Of a stretch of DNA of 33,001 nt, positions 23,268 to 29,753 are shown piece by piece. The notes under the pieces are model-generated. The model was not told where the DNA came from. It saw nothing but the letters and a program-made list of their open reading frames with translations, and did not search any database. The stretch's first letter is position 1. Each line of letters begins with the position of its first letter. The DNA lies in IMG/VR virus record IMGVR_UViG_3300028831_000260, positions 1-33,001 of that record; one strand, written 5' to 3'. Position numbers and translations under genes: made by a program. The DNA is from a virus.

Positions 23268-23437
23268 TCCGGCTCAGCCGGCAGGAACAAACCCGGCAGG
23301 TGATCGTGGAAACCGAACGGCTCCGGGCGAAGCTCGTGGAGCTGTCCGAGCAGCTGGACACGTTCGTCGCCGCGGTCCGCGCCGAGATCGACCGGCAGAC
23401 CGACGAAAGGAAGGGCTGTCATGAGCGAGGTGGGTGA
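23264..23437 (+). CDS. 57-residue coiled-coil protein
   Basis: GTG 23264 overlaps the previous stop, and the gene runs 17 bases into the next gene. The product is one long charged helix with heptad hydrophobics (ETERLRAKLVELSEQLDTFVAAVRAEIDRQ). It lies inside a run of overlapping small genes, and coupled translation is likely. No family recognised; the pattern suggests oligomerisation with the neighbouring coiled-coil membrane proteins. Confidence 0.55.
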   Translation: MIRLSRQEQTRQVIVETERLRAKLVELSEQLDTFVAAVRAEIDRQTDERKGCHERGG

Positions 23438-23807
23438 GCTTGCGGCGCGCGCGAATGCGCTGGCGGAGAAGGTGGGTGAGTTGTCCCTGGCGGTGGCGCA
23501 GATCGGGCGACGCACCGACCGTTCCGAGAAGTTGACCCTCGCGGTCGGGCTGGGGCTCGCGCTGGACCTGGTGTTGTCCGCGATCGTGGCGTTCGCGCTG
23601 CACAGCCTCTACGAGGTGAAGGACCGGGAGGACGCTACCCGCCAGCAGGCGCTGTGCCCCCTCTACTCCCTGATCCTGGGGTCCTACGCGCCCAACACTA
23701 GGCCAGCCGGTGAGGAGCGGGACAAGTACGAGGCCGCGTTCGTCGAGATGGGCAACGCGTACGCGTCGCTGAACTGTCGGGGACCGCTGGTCCCCCCACG
23801 CCGGTAG
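23421..23807 (+). CDS. Membrane protein with N-terminal coiled coil
   Basis: The 128-residue protein has a helical N-terminus (VGELAARANALAEKVGELSLAVAQIG), one membrane segment (about residues 40-62, LAVGLGLALDLVLSAIVAFAL) and a C-terminal domain with two Cys (C79, C119) outside the membrane. AAAGGAAGG at 23406-23414 gives a good start at ATG 23421. Proteins of this layout are common downstream of tail genes in actinophages, with unknown function. Confidence 0.68.
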   Translation: MSEVGELAARANALAEKVGELSLAVAQIGRRTDRSEKLTLAVGLGLALDLVLSAIVAFALHSLYEVKDREDATRQQALCPLYSLILGSYAPNTRPAGEERDKYEAAFVEMGNAYASLNCRGPLVPPRR

Positions 23808-23845
23808 CCGACACACACCCGACAGCGAACACAAGGATACACCCA

Positions 23846-24145
23846 ATGATCGACTCTGTGGTTGCGGTCACGGCGGGGGCGCTGCACGGGTTCACCACCC
23901 CCGCCCCCGTCTACCAGACACCCCCGACGGTTGTGGACTGGCGCGACCGGATGGAAGCCCACGAGAGGCTGCGGGTCCGCACCGCCGCGTACCGCGCCAC
24001 CAAAATCTACCCTGGCGTTGTCGGGGAAGTGCTGGCCCGGGAACTCCTGGCGTGGGAGGAGTTCGGCCAACGGCTCGGGTCGGGCACGGTCATGCGCCTG
24101 GTCGCGCACCTCGAAACCGCGACGCTTCCCGACCCCGCTCGTTAA
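23846..24145 (+). CDS. Small helical protein, unknown
   Basis: The 99-residue product has a hydrophobic start and then a charged helical region (VVDWRDRMEAHERLRVRTAAYRATKIYPG, ELLAWEEFGQRLG). ATG 23846 follows AAGGA. It is separated from the next gene by a perfect hairpin and may be the last gene of the small membrane/coiled-coil run. I do not recognise it. Confidence 0.6.
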   Translation: MIDSVVAVTAGALHGFTTPAPVYQTPPTVVDWRDRMEAHERLRVRTAAYRATKIYPGVVGEVLARELLAWEEFGQRLGSGTVMRLVAHLETATLPDPAR

Positions 24146-24151
24146 CCACAG

Positions 24152-24176
24152 GCACACCCATCACAGGTGGGTGTGC
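24152..24176 (+). terminator. Perfect 9-bp hairpin upstream of the secreted-protein/sortase pair
   Basis: GCACACCCA (24152-24160) pairs with TGGGTGTGC (24168-24176) around a 7-base loop. There is no U-tract after it, so it may be a weak or factor-dependent terminator, an mRNA end protector, or a protein-binding palindrome. It separates the sortase pair from the upstream tail operon. Confidence 0.5.
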
Positions 24177-24232
24177 GGTGAGTCCTCATTCGCGTCCGGC
24201 ACCCGCCGGGCCGCCCCCCGAGGAGACAACTG

Positions 24233-24850
24233 ATGCTGTTCCACCCGTTCCTGCTCACCGCCGGCGTCGGTGCCGCGATGCTGATCGGCACCATGCCAGC
24301 CGCCGCGGTCGCCGTTGACGGCCCCAACTCGTCGGCGTGCGCGACCGCGTCCGCGGATGTCCTGGTCCACGCTGTCGCGGTCGTCGGCGAGGCCAGCAAG
24401 CTCGACCAGGCACAGAAGGCCCGGATCGAGCAGTTGACCGCGGACGTGAAGGCGGCGCAGGCCGCTTTCGACAAGGCCGTCGATGCTGTAGTCGCCGCGG
24501 GCGACAAGGTAACCCCCGCCCAGGTCGCCACGATGGAGACCGCACGGCGGGACCTGGAGAAGAAGACGAAGGCGCTTCAGGACGCGGTTGATGGTCTGCC
24601 CCCGACGGCGCTGCTGCTCGGTCTGACCACGAAGCTCGACGCGGCCGTTGAACTGCGGAACAAGGTGTGCGCCGGCACGATCCCCACCTCGACACCGACC
24701 CCCACGCCGACCCCGACACCGACCCCGACACCGACCCCGACTCCGACGATCACGGTGCCCCCGGCGCCAACACCTGCTCCGCGGATTGAGCGCCCCGCTC
24801 CCCAGGTGATCCGGGTCCCGGTTGGGCCCGCGGAAACGGGTGGGATGTAG
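24233..24850 (+). CDS. Secreted coiled-coil protein with Thr-Pro linker, possible sortase partner
   Basis: The 205-residue protein has an N-terminal signal-like hydrophobic segment (about residues 3-27) ending in AAA, a helical coiled-coil domain (about 50-135), two Cys, and a Thr-Pro repeat linker (about 152-175) of the kind that spans Gram-positive walls. It ends GPAETGGM, which resembles the sortase motif LPAETG but lacks the leading Leu and the usual membrane anchor and basic tail. GAGGAGA at 24220-24226 precedes ATG 24233. The next gene, a sortase, starts directly at its stop. Partnership is inferred from adjacency and the motif-like end. Confidence 0.62.
   Translation: MLFHPFLLTAGVGAAMLIGTMPAAAVAVDGPNSSACATASADVLVHAVAVVGEASKLDQAQKARIEQLTADVKAAQAAFDKAVDAVVAAGDKVTPAQVATMETARRDLEKKTKALQDAVDGLPPTALLLGLTTKLDAAVELRNKVCAGTIPTSTPTPTPTPTPTPTPTPTPTITVPPAPTPAPRIERPAPQVIRVPVGPAETGGM
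24695..24742 (+). repeat. Four tandem 12-base repeats coding Thr-Pro
   Basis: Units of CCGACCCCGACA type occupy 24695-24706, 24707-24718, 24719-24730 and 24731-24742; the middle two are identical. They encode the TPTP linker of the secreted protein and are likely to vary in copy number by slippage. Confidence 0.88.
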
Positions 24851-25447
24851 ATGCGCAGACCCCTCACTGTGGGGGTTCTCGCCGCCGTCCTGGTCGGGTG
24901 TGGCGCACCGGTAGCTGTGGACCCCGCTGGGGCCCCCGACCCCCACAACGAGACCGGTCAGCGGTCCGGGTCGTACACCCCGGGGCCGGCACCGACGGCG
25001 CTGCTGATCCCCCGGATCGGGGTGAACACCCCGCTTGACCCGCTGGGTCTCGACCCCGACGGGACCGTTGAGGAACCACCGGTGACCCAGCCGGACGTGA
25101 CCGGCTGGTACAGCCTGGGGGTGCGGCCCGGCGACCAGGGACCGGCGGTGATCCTCGGGCATGTATCGGGCCGGCCACCGGGTGCACCACGTGCGATCCC
25201 GGGGGTGTTCGCGCGGCTGTCCACCCTCCAGGTCGGCGACGAGGTCACCGTCGAACGTGCGGGTGCTCCCGCTGTCCGGTTCACGGTGTACGACCGGAAA
25301 ACGGTTCTGAAGGACCGGTTCCCGACCGTCGCGGTGTACGGCAACACCGCCGGCCCCGAACTGAGGCTGATCACCTGCGGTGGCCGATTCCGACCTGAGG
25401 TCGCCTCCTACGAATCCAACATCATCGTCTGGGCCAAGGTGGTATGA
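24851..25447 (+). CDS. Class F-type sortase with lipoprotein signal
   Basis: The 198-residue protein has an N-terminal lipobox (LVGC, Cys17) and a sortase domain: IPRIGVNTPLDPLGL, the catalytic His104 in VILGHVSG, and Cys176 in LRLITCGG, followed by SYESNIIVWA. This is the class F pattern common in Actinomycetota. The catalytic Arg is uncertain: R179 and R181 are close to the Cys, while positions 188-189, where SrtA-like spacing would put it, are Glu-Ser. Sortases link proteins to peptidoglycan or build pili; the substrate is unknown. ATG 24851 abuts the preceding stop, so the pair is coupled. A sortase in the late region of a phage is unusual. Confidence 0.85.
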   Translation: MRRPLTVGVLAAVLVGCGAPVAVDPAGAPDPHNETGQRSGSYTPGPAPTALLIPRIGVNTPLDPLGLDPDGTVEEPPVTQPDVTGWYSLGVRPGDQGPAVILGHVSGRPPGAPRAIPGVFARLSTLQVGDEVTVERAGAPAVRFTVYDRKTVLKDRFPTVAVYGNTAGPELRLITCGGRFRPEVASYESNIIVWAKVV

Positions 25448-25456
25448 GAGGCCGGG

Positions 25457-25915
25457 GTGGACCTGAACGAGGAATGGGTTCCCGACCCCCACGCACCTGA
25501 TGGTGACCTGACCGTCCGGGAAGCCGCGTTGACGCTACGCATCGCGACCCTGCTGGGGGTCCCCGTGGAACAGATCGCGGTTGACCGGGTCCCCGGACCC
25601 CGGGGGGTGCTGCTGCGTGCCCTGTGGGCCCCCGCCGGCGGCCCAACCCCACCGCCCCGGTTCCGGCCGCCACCGGCTGTCCGGGCGGAGCTGGAGATGT
25701 GGCGCGCCCGCTCCGCGGAACTCGCCGACGACGTGCGGGTCCTGCAGGGGCTGTTGGCGCTGCTGCCATTCAGCGGCCAGTTGGGGCTGCGCGGTGACCG
25801 GGTACTTCCCGGCCGTGCCGCTCCCTCAGCAGCGAACCGGGGATGGCGGATGCCGACACAACGGCCCGCCGGCACGGCCGAGCAGATCAACCAGAGGGGG
25901 ACCTCGAAGAAATGA
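25457..25915 (+). CDS. Unrecognised protein, helical with Pro-rich linker
   Basis: The 152-residue product has an N-terminal part (LTVREAALTLRIATLLGVPVEQIAVD) with an HTH-like or helical look, a Pro-rich linker (about 58-75), a helical region (ELEMWRARSAELADDVRVLQGLL) and a basic low-complexity tail. GTG 25457 follows GAGAGG. Its stop overlaps the next start (ATGA). Function unknown. Confidence 0.58.
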   Translation: MDLNEEWVPDPHAPDGDLTVREAALTLRIATLLGVPVEQIAVDRVPGPRGVLLRALWAPAGGPTPPPRFRPPPAVRAELEMWRARSAELADDVRVLQGLLALLPFSGQLGLRGDRVLPGRAAPSAANRGWRMPTQRPAGTAEQINQRGTSKK

Positions 25916-26286
25916 GCCAGCAGCAGGCCGGCAGCGTCCGGTCACTGTGGGGGTGGCTGCCTGAACCGTGGGGGCGGCGCCACGACACGTTCGAGCGAGA
26001 GCTGATGCGTCGCATCAGCAGACTGGAGGCACTGATCATGGCATCTGTTTCGGAGATCGTGACCCGGCTTGACGCCGCAACCAACGAGATCGCGTCAGAT
26101 CTGCAGTCCGTGCGGGACCGGCTCGCGGCGGCCCTGGCCGATGTGGACGCCGCGAAGCAGCAGGCTGTTGACGAGGCCCTGGCGCAGCTCGACCCGGCCA
26201 TCGCCCGGCTGGAGGCCCTGGGCGCGGACCCTGCAAACCCGGTGCCTGACCCCGAGGTCCCCGCCAACCCCGACCAGCCGGTCTGA
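25912..26286 (+). CDS. Coiled-coil protein, unknown
   Basis: The 124-residue product begins at ATG 25912, overlapping the previous stop. It has a Trp-rich start (LWGWLPEPWGRR), then a long coiled coil (about 25-105, FERELMRRISRLEAL, RLDAATNEIASDLQSVRDRL) and a Pro-rich C-terminus. It could be a short tail-fiber-like stalk or an assembly accessory. No family recognised. Confidence 0.62.
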   Translation: MSQQQAGSVRSLWGWLPEPWGRRHDTFERELMRRISRLEALIMASVSEIVTRLDAATNEIASDLQSVRDRLAAALADVDAAKQQAVDEALAQLDPAIARLEALGADPANPVPDPEVPANPDQPV

Positions 26287-26574
26287 CGCTGGGTGACTGG
26301 CGCTCACCCGCTGGTGGTGGCAGCATCACCGACGGGTGAGACCGCGACCCAGCCGATCAACTCTCCCGCGGCTGGGTCGCAGGTCGCCGCCCCGCGCGCC
26401 CGGCTCCCCTTCCCATCGAGCTGTTGTGCCGCGGGGCGGCGGCCACCACGTAGGATGCGGTCGCTCTTTGGCGAGAAGAGCAGCGGCGGGGGCTGGTCTC
26501 CACACCGGCCCCCGCCCACCAAGTCCCACCCCGCACCCCCGTCACGCCCCCCGTTGCTTGGAGGTGCCGTCGCC
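26287..26574 (+). other. 288-base non-coding gap with a perfect GC hairpin
   Basis: The one clear element is the 11-bp stem GCGACCCAGCC/GGCTGGGTCGC (26344-26354 with 26370-26380, 15-base loop) without a U-tract. The frame upstream of 26575 stays open through the gap but has low-complexity composition and no start signal, so I treat it as non-coding. No promoter is obvious. Confidence 0.55.
26344..26380 (+). terminator. Perfect 11-bp GC hairpin
   Basis: The stem is GCGACCCAGCC with its exact complement and a 15-base loop. High-GC actinobacterial terminators often lack the poly-U tail, so this may end the transcript of the preceding genes or protect its 3' end. Confidence 0.5.
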
Positions 26575-27000
26575 ATGCCCTGGTACGCCGACCCCCGGGA
26601 ACCCAGCGGTTTCCGATGGGACCCGCCCCCAGACCAGGTGGAGGCAACCGACCGGCGGCTGGATGACCTCGCGTCGGGGATGGCCGCCGCGCACGACCGG
26701 GTCGAGGCCGAACTCGCCGCGATGCGCGACAACGCCACCGCCGACCCGCTCCCCCTCTACGACCAGCTTGTCGAGCAGTACATGCACCTGAGGGACGTAA
26801 GCATGGTCGAACTCGACGCACAGTCCCGGGCCTACCGGGACATGACCGACGCTGACATCGTCACCGACGACGAAATCCCAGGTCTGGCCTCCCGCCGCCA
26901 CGAAGCCACCCCCGACCCCACCCCCCGGATCGCGTTGGTCGAGGACTACGAACGCCACGGCTGGGACGCAGACCGTGTCGATCCCCGGCCCGGCGCCTGA
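26575..27000 (+). CDS. Acidic helical protein before the endolysin, unknown
   Basis: The 141-residue product has a charged helical region (about 20-100, ATDRRLDDLASGMAAAHDRVEAELAAMRD) and ends LVEDYERHGWDADRVDPRPGA. ATG 26575 has GGAGG at 26560-26564. Its stop overlaps the endolysin start (TGATG), so it is probably expressed with the lysis cassette. Not recognised; could be a lysis regulator or minor virion component. Confidence 0.65.
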   Translation: MPWYADPREPSGFRWDPPPDQVEATDRRLDDLASGMAAAHDRVEAELAAMRDNATADPLPLYDQLVEQYMHLRDVSMVELDAQSRAYRDMTDADIVTDDEIPGLASRRHEATPDPTPRIALVEDYERHGWDADRVDPRPGA

Positions 27001-27809
27001 TGGCCGGCGTCTACGTCCCCTGGCTGGTCGACGCCGCCCGGCTCACCGGCTACCCCGTCGCGGAGGTCGCCGGGTGGCGCACCCGCGGACACGGCGGCCT
27101 CGCCGCCGTCGAGGGGGTTGTGTGCCACCACACCGGTGGCCCCAAGACCGGGGAGATGCCGTCACTGCGGGTGGTCCGAGACGGCCGCGCCGACCTCGCC
27201 GGGCCCCTGTCCCAGCTTGGGCTCGGCCGCTCCGGGACGATCTACGTGATCGCGGCGGGCGCGGCATGGCACGCCGGACCGTCCGCATGGGACGGGATGT
27301 CGGGGCTCAACAGCCGGTTCCTCGGGGTCGAAGCCGAAAGCGCCGGTGACGGTGTCTGGACCGCCGAGCAGCGGGACTGCTACCCGCGACTGGTCGCGGC
27401 GCTGCTGCACTACATGCGCCGGCCCCCGACCCGGTGCGCGGCGCACCGGGAGGTTGCGCTGCCGAAGGGTCGCAAACCCGACCCGGTGGGGATCGACATG
27501 GCTCCGTTCCGGGCGCGGGTCACGACACTGCTCGCCGGCCCGCTGGTCCGTATCCCCCGAGCGGGGACGTCGAAACCGCAGGAGGACAACTTGAGCTGGA
27601 CGAAAGCCCAGGGTGCCCCGCCCATCCCCGACTACTACCGCGACGGGCTCGACCCGCTGCCGGACCCGGCGACGGCGTTGGCGTGGGCGACCGCGCACGC
27701 CGCGCACGCCCGCGACGAGGCCCGAGCCGCCCGCGCTGGGCTCACCGAGCTGTTCGCGAAGGTCGATGCGCTCACCGAACTCGTCGAGTCCCTGGCCCCC
27801 CGGCCGTGA
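27000..27809 (+). CDS. Endolysin: N-acetylmuramoyl-L-alanine amidase
   Basis: The 269-residue enzyme cleaves the bond between muramic acid and L-alanine in peptidoglycan at the end of infection. The amidase_2/PGRP core spans about residues 10-180: VVCHHTGG with zinc ligand H43, the SGTIYVIAAGAAWHAG strand (H91), GVEAE (E111), then RCAAHREVALPKGRKPDP with H149 and D161 as the other expected zinc ligands. After residue 185 a linker leads to a helical C-terminus (HAAHARDEARAARAGLTELFAKVDALTELVE) with coiled-coil character, likely for oligomerisation or wall binding. No signal peptide, so release needs the holin downstream. Confidence 0.92.
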   Translation: MAGVYVPWLVDAARLTGYPVAEVAGWRTRGHGGLAAVEGVVCHHTGGPKTGEMPSLRVVRDGRADLAGPLSQLGLGRSGTIYVIAAGAAWHAGPSAWDGMSGLNSRFLGVEAESAGDGVWTAEQRDCYPRLVAALLHYMRRPPTRCAAHREVALPKGRKPDPVGIDMAPFRARVTTLLAGPLVRIPRAGTSKPQEDNLSWTKAQGAPPIPDYYRDGLDPLPDPATALAWATAHAAHARDEARAARAGLTELFAKVDALTELVESLAPRP

Positions 27810-27862
27810 GTGGACACCACCGGCTCCGGCTCGCCGACCACCCCGAACCTGGAGGTTCGACC

Positions 27863-28213
27863 GTGAAGAACTTCAGCTTGAAGCGTGAACCGGCGTTCCT
27901 GTGGATTGGACTGCTCGCTCCCACCGTGCAGGCTGTGTCCGCTTTCGTGCTCGACGCCAACCCCGACATCCAGGGCGCGGTGAACGCTGCCGCGGTCGCC
28001 GTCGCGGGTGGTTTGACCGCGTTCCTGGTCCGCTCCGAGAAGCAGGTGCCGGCGATCACCGCGGCGCTCCAGGCGCTCATCGCGCTCGGGGTCGCGTTCG
28101 GGCTGCACGCCACCGCCGAGCAGCAGGCGACGCTGATGGTCCCGCTCGGGATGGTCGTGTCGCTCCTGGTCCGGGACCGGGTCTACGCCGCACCCCCCGC
28201 TATCGATGACTGA
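27863..28213 (+). CDS. Holin
   Basis: The 116-residue membrane protein has about three hydrophobic segments (residues about 12-30, 41-56 and 66-103) and a short basic N-terminus, in the style of actinophage holins; VNAAAVAVAGGLTAFLVRSEKQVP and LVRDRVYA recur in that group. It would form lesions that let the amidase reach the wall. GTG 27863 has GGAGG at 27851-27855. Position between endolysin and a second small membrane protein supports the call. Confidence 0.82.
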   Translation: MKNFSLKREPAFLWIGLLAPTVQAVSAFVLDANPDIQGAVNAAAVAVAGGLTAFLVRSEKQVPAITAALQALIALGVAFGLHATAEQQATLMVPLGMVVSLLVRDRVYAAPPAIDD

Positions 28214-28367
28214 GCGACCCACGCCCTACCCGCGGCCACCAGCCCGGGATTGGACCTACCGCATCCTGGGTGTGAGTGCCGCGCTGCTCGGGCTGGTCGC
28301 TGCGGTGTGCACGGTGGCCGCCATGTGGGCGGTCGGGGTACTGCTAGGTGATTCCCCGACGGGCTGA
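28206..28367 (+). CDS. 53-residue single-span membrane protein, possible holin partner
   Basis: The gene begins at ATG 28206, eight bases before the holin stop. The product has a soluble Pro/Arg N-terminus (TERPTPYPRPPARDWTYR), one hydrophobic helix (about residues 20-48, LGVSAALLGLVAAVCTVAAMWAVGVLL split by family-like small residues) and a short tail. Two overlapping small membrane genes after an endolysin is a usual holin/antiholin-type arrangement. It ends just before the strong terminator. Confidence 0.6.
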   Translation: MTERPTPYPRPPARDWTYRILGVSAALLGLVAAVCTVAAMWAVGVLLGDSPTG

Positions 28368-28386
28368 CCGGTTCAGGGCAAACGAT

Positions 28387-28437
28387 GGCCCCCTCCTCCT
28401 CATCGCTTCCGGGCGACGAGCGAGGAGGGGGCCTTTT
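28387..28437 (+). terminator. Intrinsic terminator of the rightward late operon
   Basis: A perfect 12-bp stem GGCCCCCTCCTC (28387-28398) pairs with GAGGAGGGGGCC (28422-28433). The stem continues inward with bulges (CTC/GAG and TCGC/GCGA) and is followed by TTTT (28434-28437). It lies after the lysis genes and before convergent leftward genes. This is the clearest rho-independent terminator in the window. Confidence 0.93.
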
Positions 28438-28449
28438 GCTGTGCCCGAC

Positions 28450-28623
28450 CTACGGTTGACGTGGCCGGTCGCCCTGCCCGTGCCCCAGTAGCTCGTCGAC
28501 CTCTTCGATGATCCGGTGCATCTGCTTCCGCACCGCCAGGTTGTGGCGGACGGCGATCACGTTGGACGCGAGGGCCACCAGGCTCAACGCGAGGGCAGAC
28601 CAGGTGACGATCATGACGCACAT
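28450..28623 (-). CDS. 57-residue membrane protein with coiled-coil tail
   Basis: On the minus strand, the product starts MCVMIVTWSALALSLVALAS, a membrane helix, and continues as a charged helix (AVRKQMHRIIEEVDELLGHG). ATG at 28623 has an AGAGG-like site about 10 bases upstream; the longer frame upstream has disordered composition and is not used. It is the last gene of the leftward group, converging on the terminator. Function unknown. Confidence 0.55.
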   Translation of the reverse strand: MCVMIVTWSALALSLVALASNVIAVRHNLAVRKQMHRIIEEVDELLGHGQGDRPRQP

Positions 28624-28777
28624 AGGCTTGCGCCTCTCGGGGTGTCGGTGTGGGGGTGTCGCTGCGGTCGACTTGGCAGTGAGTTTCCAGTCAAATAGCA
28701 GCTCCGCACGTTCACCCAGGTCAGAGCCTGTGGATCTTGACGGGGGTGGCTTCTGGTCAAGCATCGAGTACACGGCG
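28624..28777 (-). other. Non-coding gap in the leftward operon
   Basis: This 154-base gap has no convincing gene. It contains the inverted repeat CTTGAC/GTCAAG (28736-28741 and 28756-28761). TTGAC-like boxes occur on the minus strand but no good -10 partner is visible at 16-18 bases, so I do not call a promoter. Confidence 0.4.
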
Positions 28778-29122
28778 CTAGTCGTCGTCCCGGTCCCGAC
28801 GGTCGTCATCATCATCCCAGTCCGACCGGCGGGGGACCTCCACCCGCTTCACCGGCGGTGGTGGTGTCACAACCGGCGGAGGTGGGGGTCCGGGTGGTGG
28901 CGGCCCGGCCTGCGGCTTCGGCCGGGACGTAGACGGCAGAGCCGACGAGGTCGCCGCCGCCGTGGGCGACTGCACCACCGCGGGGACCTCAGCAGGCACG
29001 TCCCGGGTTGCCACCACAGCCACAGCGGCGAGGACCGCCCCCGCACCGGCCGCGACCAGCGCCCGGGCGTAACCGGCCCGCAGGGTCACAGCCACTGGGC
29101 GACGGTGCCGGCCCGGTGTCAC
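28778..29122 (-). CDS. Membrane-anchored Pro-rich protein with acidic tail
   Basis: The 114-residue minus-strand product has a basic N-terminus, one membrane helix (about residues 20-40, ALVAAGAGAVLAAVAVVAT), a Ser/Thr/Pro-rich linker with PPPPGPPPPP-type runs, and a C-terminus of alternating Asp and Arg. GTG at 29122 follows GGAGAGG and overlaps the previous gene's stop (GTGA). The layout suits a protein anchored in the membrane with a wall-spanning exterior. Function unknown. Confidence 0.62.
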   Translation of the reverse strand: MTPGRHRRPVAVTLRAGYARALVAAGAGAVLAAVAVVATRDVPAEVPAVVQSPTAAATSSALPSTSRPKPQAGPPPPGPPPPPVVTPPPPVKRVEVPRRSDWDDDDDRRDRDDD

Positions 29123-29286
29123 AGCGGGCACCTCTCCGCGTGTCGCCGCCGGACCTCGCGTCGGGCTTGTTCCTCTCGCAGGCTGGCGTTGTCGCGCCGC
29201 ACGGTGAGCACAGTGAGGATGGCTGCGGCGACGCTCATCGCGATCGCCACCGCGGACAGGAGAACGGAGGGCCATATCTCAGGCAT
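29119..29286 (-). CDS. 55-residue single-span membrane protein
   Basis: The product starts MPEIWPSVLLSAVAIAMSVA, continues as one membrane helix, and ends in a basic helix (RRDNASLREEQARREVRRRH). ATG at 29286 has GAGGAGAGGG upstream; four bases overlap the next gene. Its membrane helix plus short charged helix resembles the protein at 28450-28623, and the two may be related partners. Function unknown. Confidence 0.6.
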   Translation of the reverse strand: MPEIWPSVLLSAVAIAMSVAAAILTVLTVRRDNASLREEQARREVRRRHAERCPL

Positions 29287-29306
29287 GCCGGGTTTCCCTC
29301 TCCTCG

Positions 29307-29729
29307 TCAGTCCGCGATCCGTCGCCACTCCCCGGCGAACTCCCGCTGCCGTCGCAGCTCGTAGGTGCCCGGCCCGATGCCGTTGGCGCCATGCTCATCG
29401 GTGTGAACCAGATAGGCCGACGCACCCGCCGGGACGGTGAGCGTCCCCAACGTCAACCCGGTGTCCCCACCGGACGGCTCCGTGTCGAAGAAGCAGCCAC
29501 CGAACCACGAGTGGATCTCGTGTCGGTTCGCCGTCGACGTTTCCGCCGCGACCGCCACCGCCCCAGCCACGGGGACGGGGGTTGTCGCCGGTGCACGGTT
29601 GGGGCGGGGCAGGACGAGGACGTCGCCCTGCCGCTGCGGGCCGGCGAGGATGGGGACGTCGATTTGTGCGTCGAGGACGGTCAGAGGGTCGATCCCGGCG
29701 CGGGCCAGGACATCACCGAGCATAGGCAT
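29307..29729 (-). CDS. Unknown protein with beta-rich C-terminus
   Basis: The 140-residue product starts MPMLGDVLARAGIDPLTVLDAQ, has a VPILAGPQRQGDVLVLPRP strand region, an Ala-rich linker and a beta domain (NRHEIHSWFGGCFFDTEPSG, ASAYLVHTDEHGANGIGPGTYELRR). AAGGAG lies 8 bases before ATG 29729. I do not recognise a family; similar proteins occur in actinobacterial accessory regions. It is the downstream neighbour of the DUF6745-like gene and probably co-transcribed. Confidence 0.6.
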   Translation of the reverse strand: MPMLGDVLARAGIDPLTVLDAQIDVPILAGPQRQGDVLVLPRPNRAPATTPVPVAGAVAVAAETSTANRHEIHSWFGGCFFDTEPSGGDTGLTLGTLTVPAGASAYLVHTDEHGANGIGPGTYELRRQREFAGEWRRIAD

Positions 29730-29753
29730 GATCAGTTCTCCTTCATTGGGGGG

